Positions 34,034-44,294 are shown, counted from the stretch's first letter. The stretch: 64,000 bases of DNA from Isoperla grammatica (GCA_945910005.1 OX246747.1:17943010-18007009), one strand, 5' to 3'. Notes: generated by a model not told the origin, from the letters alone. A program made the numbers and translations.

Positions 34034-34500
34034 TAATCAAGTAGGGAATGGGCTTACAGATTACAGAATGCTAATGCAATGCAAAACTATAGATGGTTGA
34101 TGTTTGTAGACTATGCCTAAATAGGTCTGACATTATTTAGTCTACACTTAACCTTCGTCAATCTTACACTTAACCTTCGTCAATCTTACACTTGTAGTGC
34201 AAGTATTTTAATAAAAGTCCTCTCAACCCTAAGTTCCAAACAATTAGGCCTATCATGTAGGTAGGCAGACAAAAGTTCTATGTTTAGTAGGCCTAACTCA
34301 TGCATTGAAAAGTTAGGCCCATCCTATCACAAAATACTATGTTAATGAACATATATTGAACTGGAAAACCTATCCCGGTCTACTGCCAAGTGTCGATAGA
34401 TAGTAACTTTCTGAGCATTAAAATACCTACCTACTCATAGACCTGTATGAGTCTTAAAAGTAAGGTTATACATACGTACATGCCATACATTGTACCTGAT
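34034..34500. other. Non-coding stretch
   Basis: AGGCCTA-rich DNA with a short direct repeat of ACACTTAACCTTCGTCAATC near 34143-34190. No gene. Confidence 0.55.
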
Positions 34501-34505
34501 ATCCA

Positions 34506-34706
34506 CTAGAAGCCACCACTCGCATAAAACCCAAGAGCAACCAGAAGCTGCGTATCTGCAGGAATAGCGTTGTGGCGATTTGTCCTCCTTTCGATTGTGG
34601 GCCTCAGTTCTTCGAGCAGTTGTTCAAACAAAGCCCTTTTGAGCCTAGTAGTGTGGAACAGCAGTGTATCACTTATGTTGTGAGCCCGTATGCGGTCATA
34701 TTGCAT
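34506..34706 (-). pseudogene. Harbinger transposase N-terminal exon
   Basis: Reads MQYDRIRAHNISDTLLFHTT, then LFEQLLEELRPTIERRTNRH and QLLVALGFYASGGF, the helical N-terminal region of a HARBI1-like transposase. A TAG stands where FQ is expected, just before a possible donor (TATCAGGTACAA). The catalytic exons are absent. Its upstream edge joins the R2-like LINE at about 34706. Confidence 0.7.
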
Positions 34707-36310
34707 TGGCGCGCGTACAGCAACCCATCCGGAGTCTGGGAAGGAAGGTGTTGGAAACCCTTCACCACCCTCTTTACAGCCCCATCGACCTCCCGTAACT
34801 GGTTTTGCGACGGCAGCGAAAAGGATAGGATGTGCGTAAAGTGGGGAAGGTAGTACGTCGTAAGCAAAGTTAGCTTTTGCGTTGGCTTAAGCTTTAAAGA
34901 GGAGAAACGATCCACAGAGGCCAAAACAGCATCCACACCACGACGATAACTCATCCCATTAAAAGATGAAAGGCTCCCCCCCCCCCCCCCCCCCCCCCAG
35001 ATACTCGATACACCCTTCCGGCGGCACACAGCGAACACTGACACTGAAGGGCCGGATCACCGTGTATCCAGGTCTTCCCAGTGCTAGTGATAGAGAAAGA
35101 GTGGCACTTGGCAATGGACAGTTCCATGCCCAGCTCCTCAAAGAAGCTGTCCACCACCTGAAGGTGAAAATAAGAACGTCAACCATTTGACACATTTTGA
35201 CCCCTGCATGCCTGCTGCAGAAGAAAATGTCCGAAGAATTCGGGGAAACAATTTCCTGCAAATCGTCGGATAAACATTCACGTAGGCTACTTGTTCTGGT
35301 TACGGCATTACTATACTACATACTGATCAGCTAATTTAGTATCAGCAGCAAGACATTAACCACTTAATAACCATTTCTATAGGGTATGAAGATTATTAAA
35401 AATGTACACAGCTAAATAACTATTGGAGAATTGAGACCATACATAGTTGATTTCTGAAATCTTCTTCAGTCTGTGGAAACAAAACAGCTGTCAAAATATG
35501 TCGATTAAAATGTCAAAATATGTCATGTCATAAAATATGTAATATCATAAAATACCGTATGGTCTCGAATATAAGACGAGTATAAAAAGGTCGTGACACA
35601 ATCGGTATAAGACGCCTGAATAACACTAATGATAGACGAGGGAACCCCCAAAGCACGCAAGCGCTGAAACATCGCCTCATGGGGGACAGTGTCAAACGCC
35701 TTACGGACATCAAGCTGCGTAACAACCAAACTCCCCTCGTTCTAAGCAAAGGTGATACATTCATCCAAGATAGTGAGGTTCGAATGACACCCATTCTCAT
35801 TTACGAAACCCTTCTGCCGAGGGTTGAAGGCGACCAACTCACGCACTCGTTTATCCATGCAAGCAAAGAATATACGAGCCAGAATGGAAGAGATCGTGAT
35901 TGGCCTCCAATTGTCAACATTCAACAAATCCTCGGACTTCTTCGGAATGAGAGTAGTCCTGTTCACTCGCCACCCCTCTGGCACCCAGCCCACACACCAG
36001 CAAAAATTGAAGAATGAGGCGAGAACGACGGCCGTACCTTTTCGCAAGAGATGTGACTTACGCAATCCGTCCAAGCCGGCCGCAGAAGGAGAATTGTGAA
36101 GGGCAAAGGGGGCGGGAATAGGGCCCTCAGAACCCCAAAGCGCAGAGTACGCGGAGCGAATGGACGACTCCGGGGGGAAACCCGCCTGACCATCTTAATG
36201 ACCTAATGTCCCGTTTATCAAGTGCTCCGTAAGCTTAGATGGCGCCTTACGATACAGCTCCTGGGTGCGAGCGTACAAAGCTAGATAGTGGCTGTCGCCA
36301 GCCCGTTCTT
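34673..36310 (-). pseudogene. R2/Hero-clade LINE reverse transcriptase, broken
   Basis: Minus strand, several frames. EERAGDSHYLALYARTQELY and SPSAAGLDGLRKSHLLRKG lead into RT with VNRTTLIPKKSEDLL, NWRPITISSILARIFFACMD and NPRQKGFVNENGCHSNLTIL. Then come QLDVRKAFDTVPHEAMFQRL and, after a gap, VDSFFEELGMELSIAKCHSF. The final piece, TTYYLPHFTHILSFSLPSQ, is the thumb-side region. This order matches site-specific LINEs with a restriction-like endonuclease. The YADD box is not recognisable (a degraded MVDV lies near its place) and a poly-C run of about 21 disrupts 34978-34998. The element is dead. Confidence 0.8.
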
Positions 36311-36467
36311 CCTATGTTACCCGTAGTCGGGACTAGCCTAGGTTCGTCTTCCTGTTGGATTCCTTATTTCTTTATCGAAATATCTTTCCCTTAGAGGACA
36401 TGGGTCAAACCTAAAACATCCGCCCGGCGGTGGACTGCGGGGCTCTTTTTAAGGGGATCTTGTTCCC

Positions 36468-37047
36468 TTCAGGTATTATCAAAGAAGTGCCCGGCGATTT
36501 CCAGGGACGATCGCAAGATGTTAGCGCAGATCGTGCCCATTTCGCTGGTGGTGAGCCCAAGTTGGGTCAACCACTGCTTCGTCTTCTTGGGAAGGCAGCC
36601 CCGACTTCCAGAAATCCCGGACATTTACTCCTCGATAACTCCAATGTTCGGTTCGTACTTTTCTTTCTTCTTTGCTCGCGCTCTGTTCTCCCATTCGCCC
36701 TCCTCGCATCGCACAGTGACGTCTGCAACGATGACTTTGTTGGTTTATTTACAGAGGAAAACTAGGTCTGGCCGCCGGACTTCCCCTTTTAGGACGAAGG
36801 GTTGTTCCTTTGCACAGATCCAGCCCCCTGTCGCCAAGGTGCGATCCAAGATAAAATCTCTCGCTTGGTCGTGCCGCCTTATGATGCGAGTCCGCTTACT
36901 CGTGCACTTGCCAAGCACGTGAGCCAGTGTCTCTATGTGACTGGCTGGGCCACACCTCCGGCAAAAAGTGCCCTCGGTGAGAAACCCAGCCCGTGCTAGG
37001 GTGCCTTTGGTAGGCATCATGTTTGCCCGCATCATAATGGCGCCCAT
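36468..37047 (-). pseudogene. R2-like LINE C-terminus: zinc knuckle and restriction-like endonuclease
   Basis: Reads MGAIMMRANMMPTKGTLARA, then CRRCGPASHIETLAHVLGKC, the CCHC knuckle of R2-clade proteins, and HDQARDFIL. The endonuclease follows, with RRPDLVF, VIVADVTVRCEEGEWENRA, KKEKYEPNIG and ISGSRGCLPKKTKQWLTQLG. The PD...D...K layout is that of the RLE nuclease that nicks the target. The frame ends at a natural TGA after HFFDNT. Two in-frame TAA codons (after FLCK and after GVIEE) inactivate it. It lies upstream of the RT piece on the same strand, the wrong way round for one element, so a second copy or a rearrangement is needed. Confidence 0.8.
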
Positions 37048-37250
37048 TGAATATTTCTCCTCCCACTTGGCCCTGCCCTCCTTTGCTGGACTTCCGTATG
37101 ACGACTCACGCGACGTACAATGGATCTGATTCGGATGTGGCTTTATTCTTCATTATCATCTTTCTCATCTTCATTATCACCCGCTCATCGTCTCGATTAG
37201 CCATCGTTGCATAAATATGAGACGTTTAGCCCAATTAATCAATCAATCTA
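37043..37250 (+). mobile_element. SINE-like element, A-type 3' half
   Basis: Begins CCCATTGAATATTTCTCCTC and ends GAGACGTTTAGCCC with AATC repeats. Head absent. It abuts the R2-like C-terminal fragment. Confidence 0.8.
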
Positions 37251-37456
37251 AAGCATATCATGTGTGGTATCAAAGTGAAGCATTTTTCATTTCTAGGAAG
37301 ATGGTAATATATATATAATTTTAATAATATTAAATTGATAAATATTTATTATGCTTCTTTATTACCAACCTATGCTAGTACAAATACATATGTGTGTTAA
37401 TAAAATTTAAATATTGGCGAGTTAGTCCGCCTCGTCCTACCGCGACCACATTATTG

Positions 37457-37493
37457 CCGACGTTTCAAGAACCTTGTGGTCCCTATCGTCAGG
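37457..37493 (-). ncRNA. Hammerhead-ribozyme core of Penelope type (candidate)
   Basis: The minus strand reads CCTGACGA, then stem II AGGGACC-ACAA-GGTTCTT (7 pairs with two G-U), then GAAACGTCGG. CUGANGA and GAAA are the invariant hammerhead core parts. The GAAACGTC end with almost no stem III is the form known from terminal repeats of Penelope-like elements. No Penelope RT is seen near it, so this is a terminal-repeat remnant at best. Cleavage activity is not shown. Confidence 0.5.
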
Positions 37494-37639
37494 GCTTCGA
37501 ACTCCAACTGTCCAACATCAGTTGGATATAAATATATGGAGTTACATATATATTTATAAATTAGTTTATATTTATTTGTTTTATTTATTTGTATATATTG
37601 TTTATATATTTGTGTTAAGAGTTCCTCATTTACTAATCG

Positions 37640-37690
37640 AGGTGGGCAGGTTTGTTTGCTTTGATGATTCCTGGAGCTATGCCGGCATCC
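37640..37690 (+). mobile_element. SINE-like head fragment
   Basis: GGTGGGCAGGTTTG through GGAGCTATGCCGGC, a small piece of the head. Confidence 0.65.
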
Positions 37691-37699
37691 ATTTCATTG

Positions 37700-38134
37700 C
37701 AGACGGAGCAAGTAGGCCTACACGAAGGAAGAGGACACAAAAATCCTGACTTACTTATTACAAGCCAGATGGTTCGAAAGAGTAGGTGGGAACACCCTGT
37801 GGGGTGGGGAGGAGGGGTTCTTGCATTTTCCCTTGAGCTTCATTGTCATGATTGTCTTCATTGTTCATGATTGTCTTCATTGCTCATGTTTGTCTCTGCG
37901 CCCGCCCCCAAAAATGGTTCGTGCATTTTCCCTTGAGCTTCATTGTCATGATTGTCTACCTATCAATGACTTAAGATGCTAGAAAATAGTACAAGTAATG
38001 TGTTTTTATTGCTTGTGTCACAGATAATTAATTAGTGCTTGTATTGTCGTAACCTGAGTGGCGGCAATATGGTGAAGAAGCCTCGGATCAGAGGTGAGGG
38101 TGCGAAGCAGAAAGTGCTATACACCATGCTATAC
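37700..38134. other. Non-coding stretch
   Basis: A short duplicated word (CATTTTCCCTTGAGCTTCAT at about 37823 and 37922). ATG at about 38070 begins MVKKPRIRGEGAKQKV, possibly the first residues of the RCC1-like gene below, but this is not supported further. Confidence 0.4.
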
Positions 38135-38560
38135 ACCTATACACCAAGTTCCTAACTGACAAGGGTGAGTTATATTCATGAGGGATGAATGATCAAGGTC
38201 AGCTTGGCCTCGGTCACATCAAAAAAGCCCACACACCCGTCCTGGTTGCCGGTCTGCCGCCCATCAAGAAAGTTGCTGTTTGTCTGCACACGGTGGTTCT
38301 TGCCGATGGCGGTGAGGTGTGGGTGTGTGGATACCACAAGTTTGGCCAATTTGAACTTGGTCATATAAACCAGCAAACCTCATTCACCCGTGTGACCAAC
38401 CTCACCGAGGCCATCATTGATATTTCGTGTGGCGGGTACCATACAGTTCTTGTCTTGGCCTCTCGGGCACTCTTGATAACTGGGCGGAATAACGATGGCC
38501 AGCTTGGTCTTGACGTAGCCGAAACCTTGTCCAGCTTCACGTTTCTTCTTCCGTCTTGCC
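38135..38560 (+). pseudogene. RCC1-repeat protein fragment, second copy
   Basis: Reads LTDKGELYS, a TGA in place of the conserved Trp, then GMNDQGQLGLGHIKKAHTP, CLHTVVLADGGEVWVCGYHK, SCGGYHTVLV and NNDGQLGLDVAETLSSFT. This covers nearly three RCC1 blades. After TTCACG it diverges from the copy at 455-870 at an abrupt point, so one copy or the other has been broken there. Both copies share RALLIT and QLGLDVAETLSSFT. The Trp-to-TGA change and abrupt end make it a pseudogene or an orphan exon. Confidence 0.75.
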
Positions 38561-38824
38561 GAAGGAACGAGGGCCTTTTCATACCGGTAACTAGGATCTT
38601 TCTTCGTCTCCTTCCGTCTCCTCCTACGGGGGGTTAAACAAACACCATTTCTATGGCAAACCAACGCAAAGCATAAAGCATAACCTCGCCACGGTCTCAA
38701 CTATCTATGGGGTCTTTTTTGTTGACGTAGAAAGGTTAAACCACAAAATATAACGGTACCATATCATACCAAAAATACGGAAGCGAACCTACCACAGCTT
38801 TTCTCGCCCTCTTCTTTTCATTTT

Positions 38825-39255
38825 AAATAAAATAAAATAAACTCACATTTAGAGTCTACCCACTCAGTAACTAAACTGATTTGCAGTGGGGGACTTTAAT
38901 TTAAAGTGACTAAACCAACCCTGTAGGCTTCGAACACCATCGACGAGTGAGCGATAACCAATCAAAGATCGATATTTCAAATACGAAACATATCAATCAG
39001 TGATTGGACAGTGCGAACACCTGCGGACAAATGCCAGAATCAACAAGGCCGATTCAGAACAACTTTGAATTTATTGAGTGCTTCGTTGCTAGGACGGCTC
39101 CAAAGTCACCGTTTACTTATTCCTAAGCCAAGAAGTAATGGAATTGAATCCACATTAGAAGTTAAAAAACTTCTGCCTGAAGCGGGATTTGAACCCGGGA
39201 CCTTCTGCATTGGAAGCAGGGATGCTAACCACTGGACCAACGAGCCACCTAAAAA
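38825..39255 (-). mobile_element. tRNA-derived SINE (Gly-like head)
   Basis: On the minus strand the head has box A-like TTGGTCCAGTGGTTAGCATC, an anticodon-loop region CTTCCAATG and box B GGGTTCAAATCCC. A body of about 330 bp and a (TAAA)n-like end near 38825 follow. Related copies are at 41460-41800 (body and tail) and 55690-55830 (head). The tRNA acceptor stem is not closed, so it is a SINE and not a tRNA gene. Confidence 0.75.
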
Positions 39256-39372
39256 ACTGAAGGTTCAACTGAACTCGAGTTCACGACGCTGGTTCAGCTC
39301 GTATCGTTCCACCACCGCTAGATCAGTTGAACGAGGTTCAATTACATCACTAAATTAGCACTAAGTTTTTAC

Positions 39373-40748
39373 CAGTTGAACATTAATTGAGTGATAATGT
39401 TTCCTGTTTACATATATATGCTCCGGGTACTGATCGTAATTGGCTGTGGGTGCAACGATTGCTACATGCGTGCAATCAATTGCCCCAATTATTCCGGGAA
39501 AATGGAAGTCATGTTGAAATCTGCAAAATGTTAAAGTAATTGTAAATGGATTCCTTAAGGAATTGTTTTTCAGTTGAAAAAGGGGAATTGTATTATTTAT
39601 TGCAAGTTTATTTCCTTAAATAGCCCTAATAAACATAAGCACATTTAGAGTTACTTTCATGTTTGAATGAATTATTGAAAACCACATTTCATTAGGCTAC
39701 ACAAGTAGTTAGGAAATGTTTCATAAAAATAAATAAATGGTGTACAGAATAACATTGTTTAAATAAATAATAAAATATTTCCCCTTGTGGAATGATTGGT
39801 GAATCTGTCGAGGATATGAACCCAGTTAAAAACATTGTTTGGTGTAATAATATAACTACATACATTCACATAAACACTTTTAATAGCAAATTTCATTGGT
39901 CGGTTCAATTTCGGTCAGTTTGGCTTGTTGAGCCCCCCTTTCAACAATGCCACAGCTAGTATTGTAATTAATATAAATTATATAGGCCTATCTTGTCTTT
40001 TGATTATTGACCTACGACATTTAAGTGAGTATAGTCCTACCTTGCTTTAATGGGTGCCACATTATTTATTGGGAATTTCACCCATTGTTCGTATAAGTGC
40101 TCATTAATAGCACTTGTTATTGCAGATACTGCGCGGCTAACAGTTGGTTGGGCAACCGCCAGATTGACATCTTGGCCAATGCCAGTTTGGTATTCTCCGC
40201 TTGCCATAAATCGTAATGTTGCTAAAACCTAAATAGATGCATGTTAAGTTAGTTAAAATATAATATAACTCGCATAATTAAAGTCAATTACGACTGATTA
40301 CTCTTACATTGACACATCCCACGATTCCTAAACACCCATACAAATGTCTGCACGGAGTTAATACAGGGGTTGAAAGTACATTCCCCCGGGTCTAGTGAGA
40401 AAAAAGTTAATTTTGACCCATGATTTTGCATACATTATTCAACAGTATTATTTATTTGGGTATTTTAATATTTTTTGAAAAAGCTTACTGTGCATTACAT
40501 CTACTTTTGTCTAGTGGTTTCTTTAACGTATGCTTCATTAAATGTTTTAATAAATTGACATACCAAAGTCCTTACATCAATGACCGATCTACGTCGTTGT
40601 CGGGGCATAACATTTTGAAGAGTTTCAATAAGATTGCCAGCCAATTGCTTTGCCATTCTGAAAAGTTTCTTGAATTTTGTGTCGTTTAATGCGAAAGCAT
40701 CGTCTCTCTGAAAATCTCTCTCAGATTCGAGATGATTTTCTGAGACAG
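39373..40748 (-). CDS. Harbinger transposase (HARBI1-like), three exons, 3' end missing
   Basis: Exon A (about 40748-40574) gives ERDFQRDDAFALNDTKFKKL and FRMAKQLAGNLIETLQNVMP. Exon B (40221-40041, after TTTTAG, before GTAGGA) gives TLRFMASGEYQTGIGQDV, VAQPTVSRAVSAIT and WVKFPINN. Exon C (39520-39373, after TTTTGCAG) gives FPGIIGAIDCTHVAIVAP with the first catalytic Asp, then YPEHIYVNRKHYHSINVQ to a GTAAAA donor. B to C joins in phase 2 and reads straight through; the A-B junction is not settled. No stop codon breaks these exons. The exons for the remaining catalytic residues are missing beyond the tRNA-SINE at 39255. Confidence 0.8.
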
Positions 40749-41059
40749 CCTACTATCGCGGGATCGGTACGAGATAGTAGGGGAACGAAAATTCGTAGAG
40801 GGGAAAGTAAATGACGTAATGCGAACAACTCAAATCACAACAACGTCTTGGCGCGAACATACCGCCCACCCGGTACACTCCTGGGTATGGCGCTTTGAGT
40901 TTTTATCCGTCTTAACTCGAGGAGTTCTCCAAATGAGCCCTTTGTCTAGATGGTGTTTGTATTCGGTTGTGTGCACCAGTCGAGTGCAACAACCAGGCGT
41001 TGTTGGCGTCCCGTACAACTATTGTGTGTGTGCGTTTAGCTTATGTCGCTGTGTGCGCA

Positions 41060-41215
41060 GCGCCGCGAGTTTACCCGGTACCTTGTGGTACCGGATGTGG
41101 TGCTGCGTGAGGGAGGCGGTGCAGCTGCCGCAGTAGGGGCACTTATGCCGGACTGCCCGGCCGAGGACACGGCCGTGACGAGGCCCACCACCTCGCACTC
41201 GTCGGACTGTAATTA
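41060..41215 (-). pseudogene. Isolated C2H2 zinc-finger fragment
   Basis: Minus strand: GRAVRHKCPYCGSCTASLTQ then HHIRYHKVPGK, a C-x2-C...H-x4-H finger. R2/NeSL-clade LINEs carry such fingers N-terminally, and an R2-like LINE lies downstream on the same strand, but with several other elements between. The surrounding sequence is GC-rich. Assignment is tentative. Confidence 0.35.
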
Positions 41216-41254
41216 AGACGGAGACAATTATTTAGATGAGCGAGCGTAGCGAAG

Positions 41255-41380
41255 TGAATTAAATATAAGACGTTAAGCCCAAATATCAATCATCCATTTC
41301 ATCTTCATATCTCACCCACTCATCGTCTCGATTAGCCAAGTTGCAAAAATATGAGACGTTAAGCCCAAATATCAATCAAA
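41255..41380 (+). mobile_element. Two SINE-like tails in tandem
   Basis: AAGACGTTAAGCCCAAATAT appears at about 41260, and a second B-type end (CACCCACTCATCGTCTCG .. GAGACGTTAAGCCC) follows up to 41380. Confidence 0.7.
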
Positions 41381-41459
41381 TCTCTCAATACAACACGATC
41401 TACATTACGATCAATCATTGTTGTGCCCTAGGCACGCGTCGAGGCGCGCGCCCCTCGAT

Positions 41460-41800
41460 AAATAAATAAATAAATAAATTCACATTTAGAGTCTACCCAC
41501 TCAGTAACTAAACTGATTTGCAGTGGGGGACTTTAATTGAAAGTGACTGAACCAACCCTGCAGGCTTCGAACACCATCGACGAGTGAGCGATAACCAATC
41601 AAAGATCGATATTTCAAATACGAAACATATGAATCAGTGATTGGACAGTGCGAACACCTGCGGACAAATGCCAGAATCAACAAGGTCGATTCAGAACAAC
41701 TTTGAATTTTTGAGTGCTTCGTTGCTAGGACGGCTCCAAAGTCACCGTTTACTTATTTCTAAGCCAAGAAGTAATAGAATGGAATCACACGAAGGCGCGC
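41460..41800 (-). mobile_element. tRNA-type SINE body and tail, second copy
   Basis: Matches the body of the SINE at 38825-39150 (CACATTTAGAGTCTACCCAC, GAGTGCTTCGTTGCTAGGAC) and ends in (AAAT)n at 41460. The tRNA-like head is missing. Confidence 0.8.
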
Positions 41801-42283
41801 CACTTTAATCAATCGATCAATCAATCAATCAACCAATTAATCCAGAAAATACTCATGTAATGAAGGCGGGACGATGTTTTTGAATTTATCAAGATGTTGT
41901 TCGTAAAGTTCTTGACTGTCACTGTGCAACAGCTGTTGCATATTCTTAAAAAGTAATTTGTTAGTTGCCCAACTACCCTCTTATGACCTTACCCGCTCTT
42001 TGAATACCTTCAATACATGGAATTAACAATAGAGAATTTGACATTTAGGGAGACAACGACTGACAACATTTCTTGGTACCTGATTGGTTGTGGTGAAAGA
42101 TCCTCTTTATTCCTTCTTCAATGAGGCACTCGCCTGCAGATCGAACCCGGGAGCTGTTGACTTGGGGGGACGTACCTGGGTATCGAACCCCAGGCTCTCA
42201 TATAGCCATGGCCAGCCTAGACCTAGACCCTAGCCCTTGCGCAACGTACTCCAGGCCTAGGCCCTGGCCCTTGCTCATAGGCT
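41801..42283. other. Non-coding stretch with two box-B-like words
   Basis: GATCGAACCCGGGAGC (42137) and TATCGAACCCCAGGCTC (42181) suggest degraded tRNA-like SINE pieces. No gene. Confidence 0.45.
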
Positions 42284-42652
42284 TATGATTGATTGATTAA
42301 TGGGGCTAAACGTCTCATATTTTCGCAACTATGGCCAATCGAGACGATGAGTGGGTGATAATGAAGATGAGAAGATGATGATGAAGAATAAAGCCAAATC
42401 CGAATCAGGTCCATTGTACGTCGCGTGGGTCGTCATACGGGAGTCCAGCAAGGGAGGGGCTGGGCCATGTGGGAGGAGAAATCTTCAGTAGGGCAGTGGG
42501 GGGGAGGGGCAGGGTCTCCTTTTGTCGCCTCTTACGACTAGCAGAGTCACTCTGGGCCTACTCTACCCCGGGCCGAGACGGGTCTCCTTTTGTCGCTTCT
42601 TACGACTAGCAGAGTCACTCTGGGCCTATTCTTCCCCGGGCCTAGACGGGTC
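42284..42652 (-). mobile_element. SINE-like element with duplicated C head, TSD
   Basis: Minus-strand copy between 10-bp duplications ctcataggct (42274-42283, 42653-42662). The head module (GGCCCGGGG.., AGTGACTCTGCTAGTCGTAA, GCGACAAAAGGAGACC) is present twice in tandem, followed by the A-type 3' half and AATC tail. Confidence 0.88.
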
Positions 42653-42960
42653 CTCATAGGCTAAGCCTAGGCTGACTTGAGTCCCGCTTAATAAAAAAAT
42701 AAATATTCAATCAACAATTTACTTGTCTTGTAGATGTTCACTTGTTCCTCTGCTAACCATTTCCTAGTATTTTTCTTGAGATTTTCGTAACAAGACCTGA
42801 CGGATTGAGAGGTTCTTGATTAATGAAAGCTTTCTTGGCAAATGCTTTCGCTTTTGTTCGTCTTGCGACGATCCTAGAACTTCACCTCGAACGTCGCAAT
42901 ACGAATGCCCCCGTCAGTCTATTAATCATTATCTCTGGTTCAGAAAACCAACAAAATAGA

Positions 42961-43557
42961 ACACCTGTCGATCACGCGACGGAAGCGCCAAGTAGAACAC
43001 CTGTCGATCATGCGACCGAAGCGACAAGTAGAACACCTGTCGATCACGCGACCGAAGCGACAAGTAGAACACCTGTCGATCACGCGACCGAAGCGACAAG
43101 TAGAACACCTGTCGATCACGCGACCGAAGCGACAAGTAGAACACCTGTCGATCGCGCGACCGAAGCGCCAAGTAGAACACCTGTCGATCACGCGACCGAA
43201 GCGCCAAGTAGAACACCTGTCGATCGCGCGACGGAAGCGACAAGTAGAACACCTGTCGATCGCGCGACCGAAGCGCCAAGTAGAACACCTGTCGATCACG
43301 CGACCGAAGCGCCAAGTAGAACACCTGTCGATCGCGCGACGGAAGCGCCAAGTAGAACACCTGTCGATCGCGCGACGGAAGCGCCAAGTAGAACACCTGT
43401 CGATCACGCGACCGAAGCGCCAAGTAGAACACCTGTCGATCGCGCGACGGAAGCGCCAAGTAGAACACCTGTCGATCACGCGACCGAAGCGACAAGTAGA
43501 ACACCTGTCGATCGCGCGACCGAAGCGACAAGTAGAACACCTGTCGATCACGCGACC
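42961..43557. repeat. 36-bp tandem repeat, 16 units plus part
   Basis: The unit begins ACACCTGTCGATCACGCGAC and is 36 bp, so frames stay open on both strands. In the + frame from ATG 42823 it gives 12-residue units TPVDHATEATSR after a 46-residue leader. Variants are limited to a few positions: CAC/CGC, CCG/CGG and ACA/CCA. Coding is unproven: no family, no splice or promoter evidence, and four frames are equally open. Confidence 0.9.
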
Positions 43558-43779
43558 TATTATACATGGCAATTTTCATATAAACGCACATGTCAAAATG
43601 CATTTGATGACTTTTAAAAAGTGGCGTAGTGTTCGTTTCATATTTTCTACTTTGTGGTCATGTCTACTACTTTACACGGCAGTCGGTGTAATCTTGATGG
43701 CTCAGATGGCATGGCATCTTTGTTACATGTGGTTGGCCCAAATTTGAAAATGGTACTTAACTATTTATGACGTTTTTTG

Positions 43780-44010
43780 AATCATTGTTATACGTCCAGA
43801 AAGTAATTTTTCCGGTAGCGATGCTTTCATCTGGGGTCATTTCCTTAGCAGAAGATGGGACACTTGACTTCCACCAAGCCATCATGACTAGCACCTAAGA
43901 ACGGTAAATGCTCGTCGACAAAAAGACCACAACTGACAACTGATATACCCTTAGTTGTTTCCCACTCACGGATAGCCGTAGCCTCTTTAGTACGCCCATG
44001 GCCCATACCG
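43780..44010 (-). pseudogene. YqaJ-type nuclease fragment, second family
   Basis: Minus strand: GHGRTKEATAIREWETTKG and VVSCGLFVDEHLPFLGASHD, then GLVEVKCPIFC followed by TAA. Another frame continues EMTPDESIATGKITFWTYN. The order (GR..E..A, CGLFVDE.LPFLGAS.DGL, EVKCP, then a helix) is that of YqaJ/lambda-exonuclease-like domains. The residue before the catalytic Asp is His instead of the usual Pro, the loop before EVKCP is shortened, and a frameshift breaks it. Confidence 0.7.
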
Positions 44011-44294
44011 CATTGATTTGCCCCTCCTTGGAAAAATCCTGGCGGCGCCCATGGTTCGAACCCACGTGCTTCCTACATGCACCAACAACGTACGTACCCC
44101 AAGTATAAAGAAGGAAACAAATATCATTGTGAAGTGCGATCTATCTTGAATGATAGTCTTTGGCTTGACTTTTTCACACAGTGAAGCAAGAACGCATTTT
44201 ATTTGTGCCTGGGCCTGGGCCGGTCCGTAATTGCCGACCCTGCAAGCGCCTATTTCCGCAAGGCGCCACCGCATATGGGTCACGCTGTGGCCCG

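Noticed and set aside
34978..34998. Poly-C run (and poly-G at 13839 and 62592) as a functional signal
   Set aside because: Homopolymers of this length are unstable and error-prone; they may be assembly or sequencing artefacts.
455..38560. Recoding of TGA as Trp (both RCC1 copies have TGA at a conserved Trp)
   Set aside because: Other frames here have TAA and TAG stops and frameshifts too; ordinary pseudogene decay explains it.
39170..39250. tRNA-Gly gene (also the similar stretch at 55740-55825)
   Set aside because: Boxes A and B and the TCC anticodon region are present but the acceptor stem does not pair, and a shared SINE body is attached.
42823..43747. Repetitive protein genes on both strands over the 36-bp repeat
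   Set aside because: Four frames are open for the same arithmetic reason; no family or gene structure supports any one.
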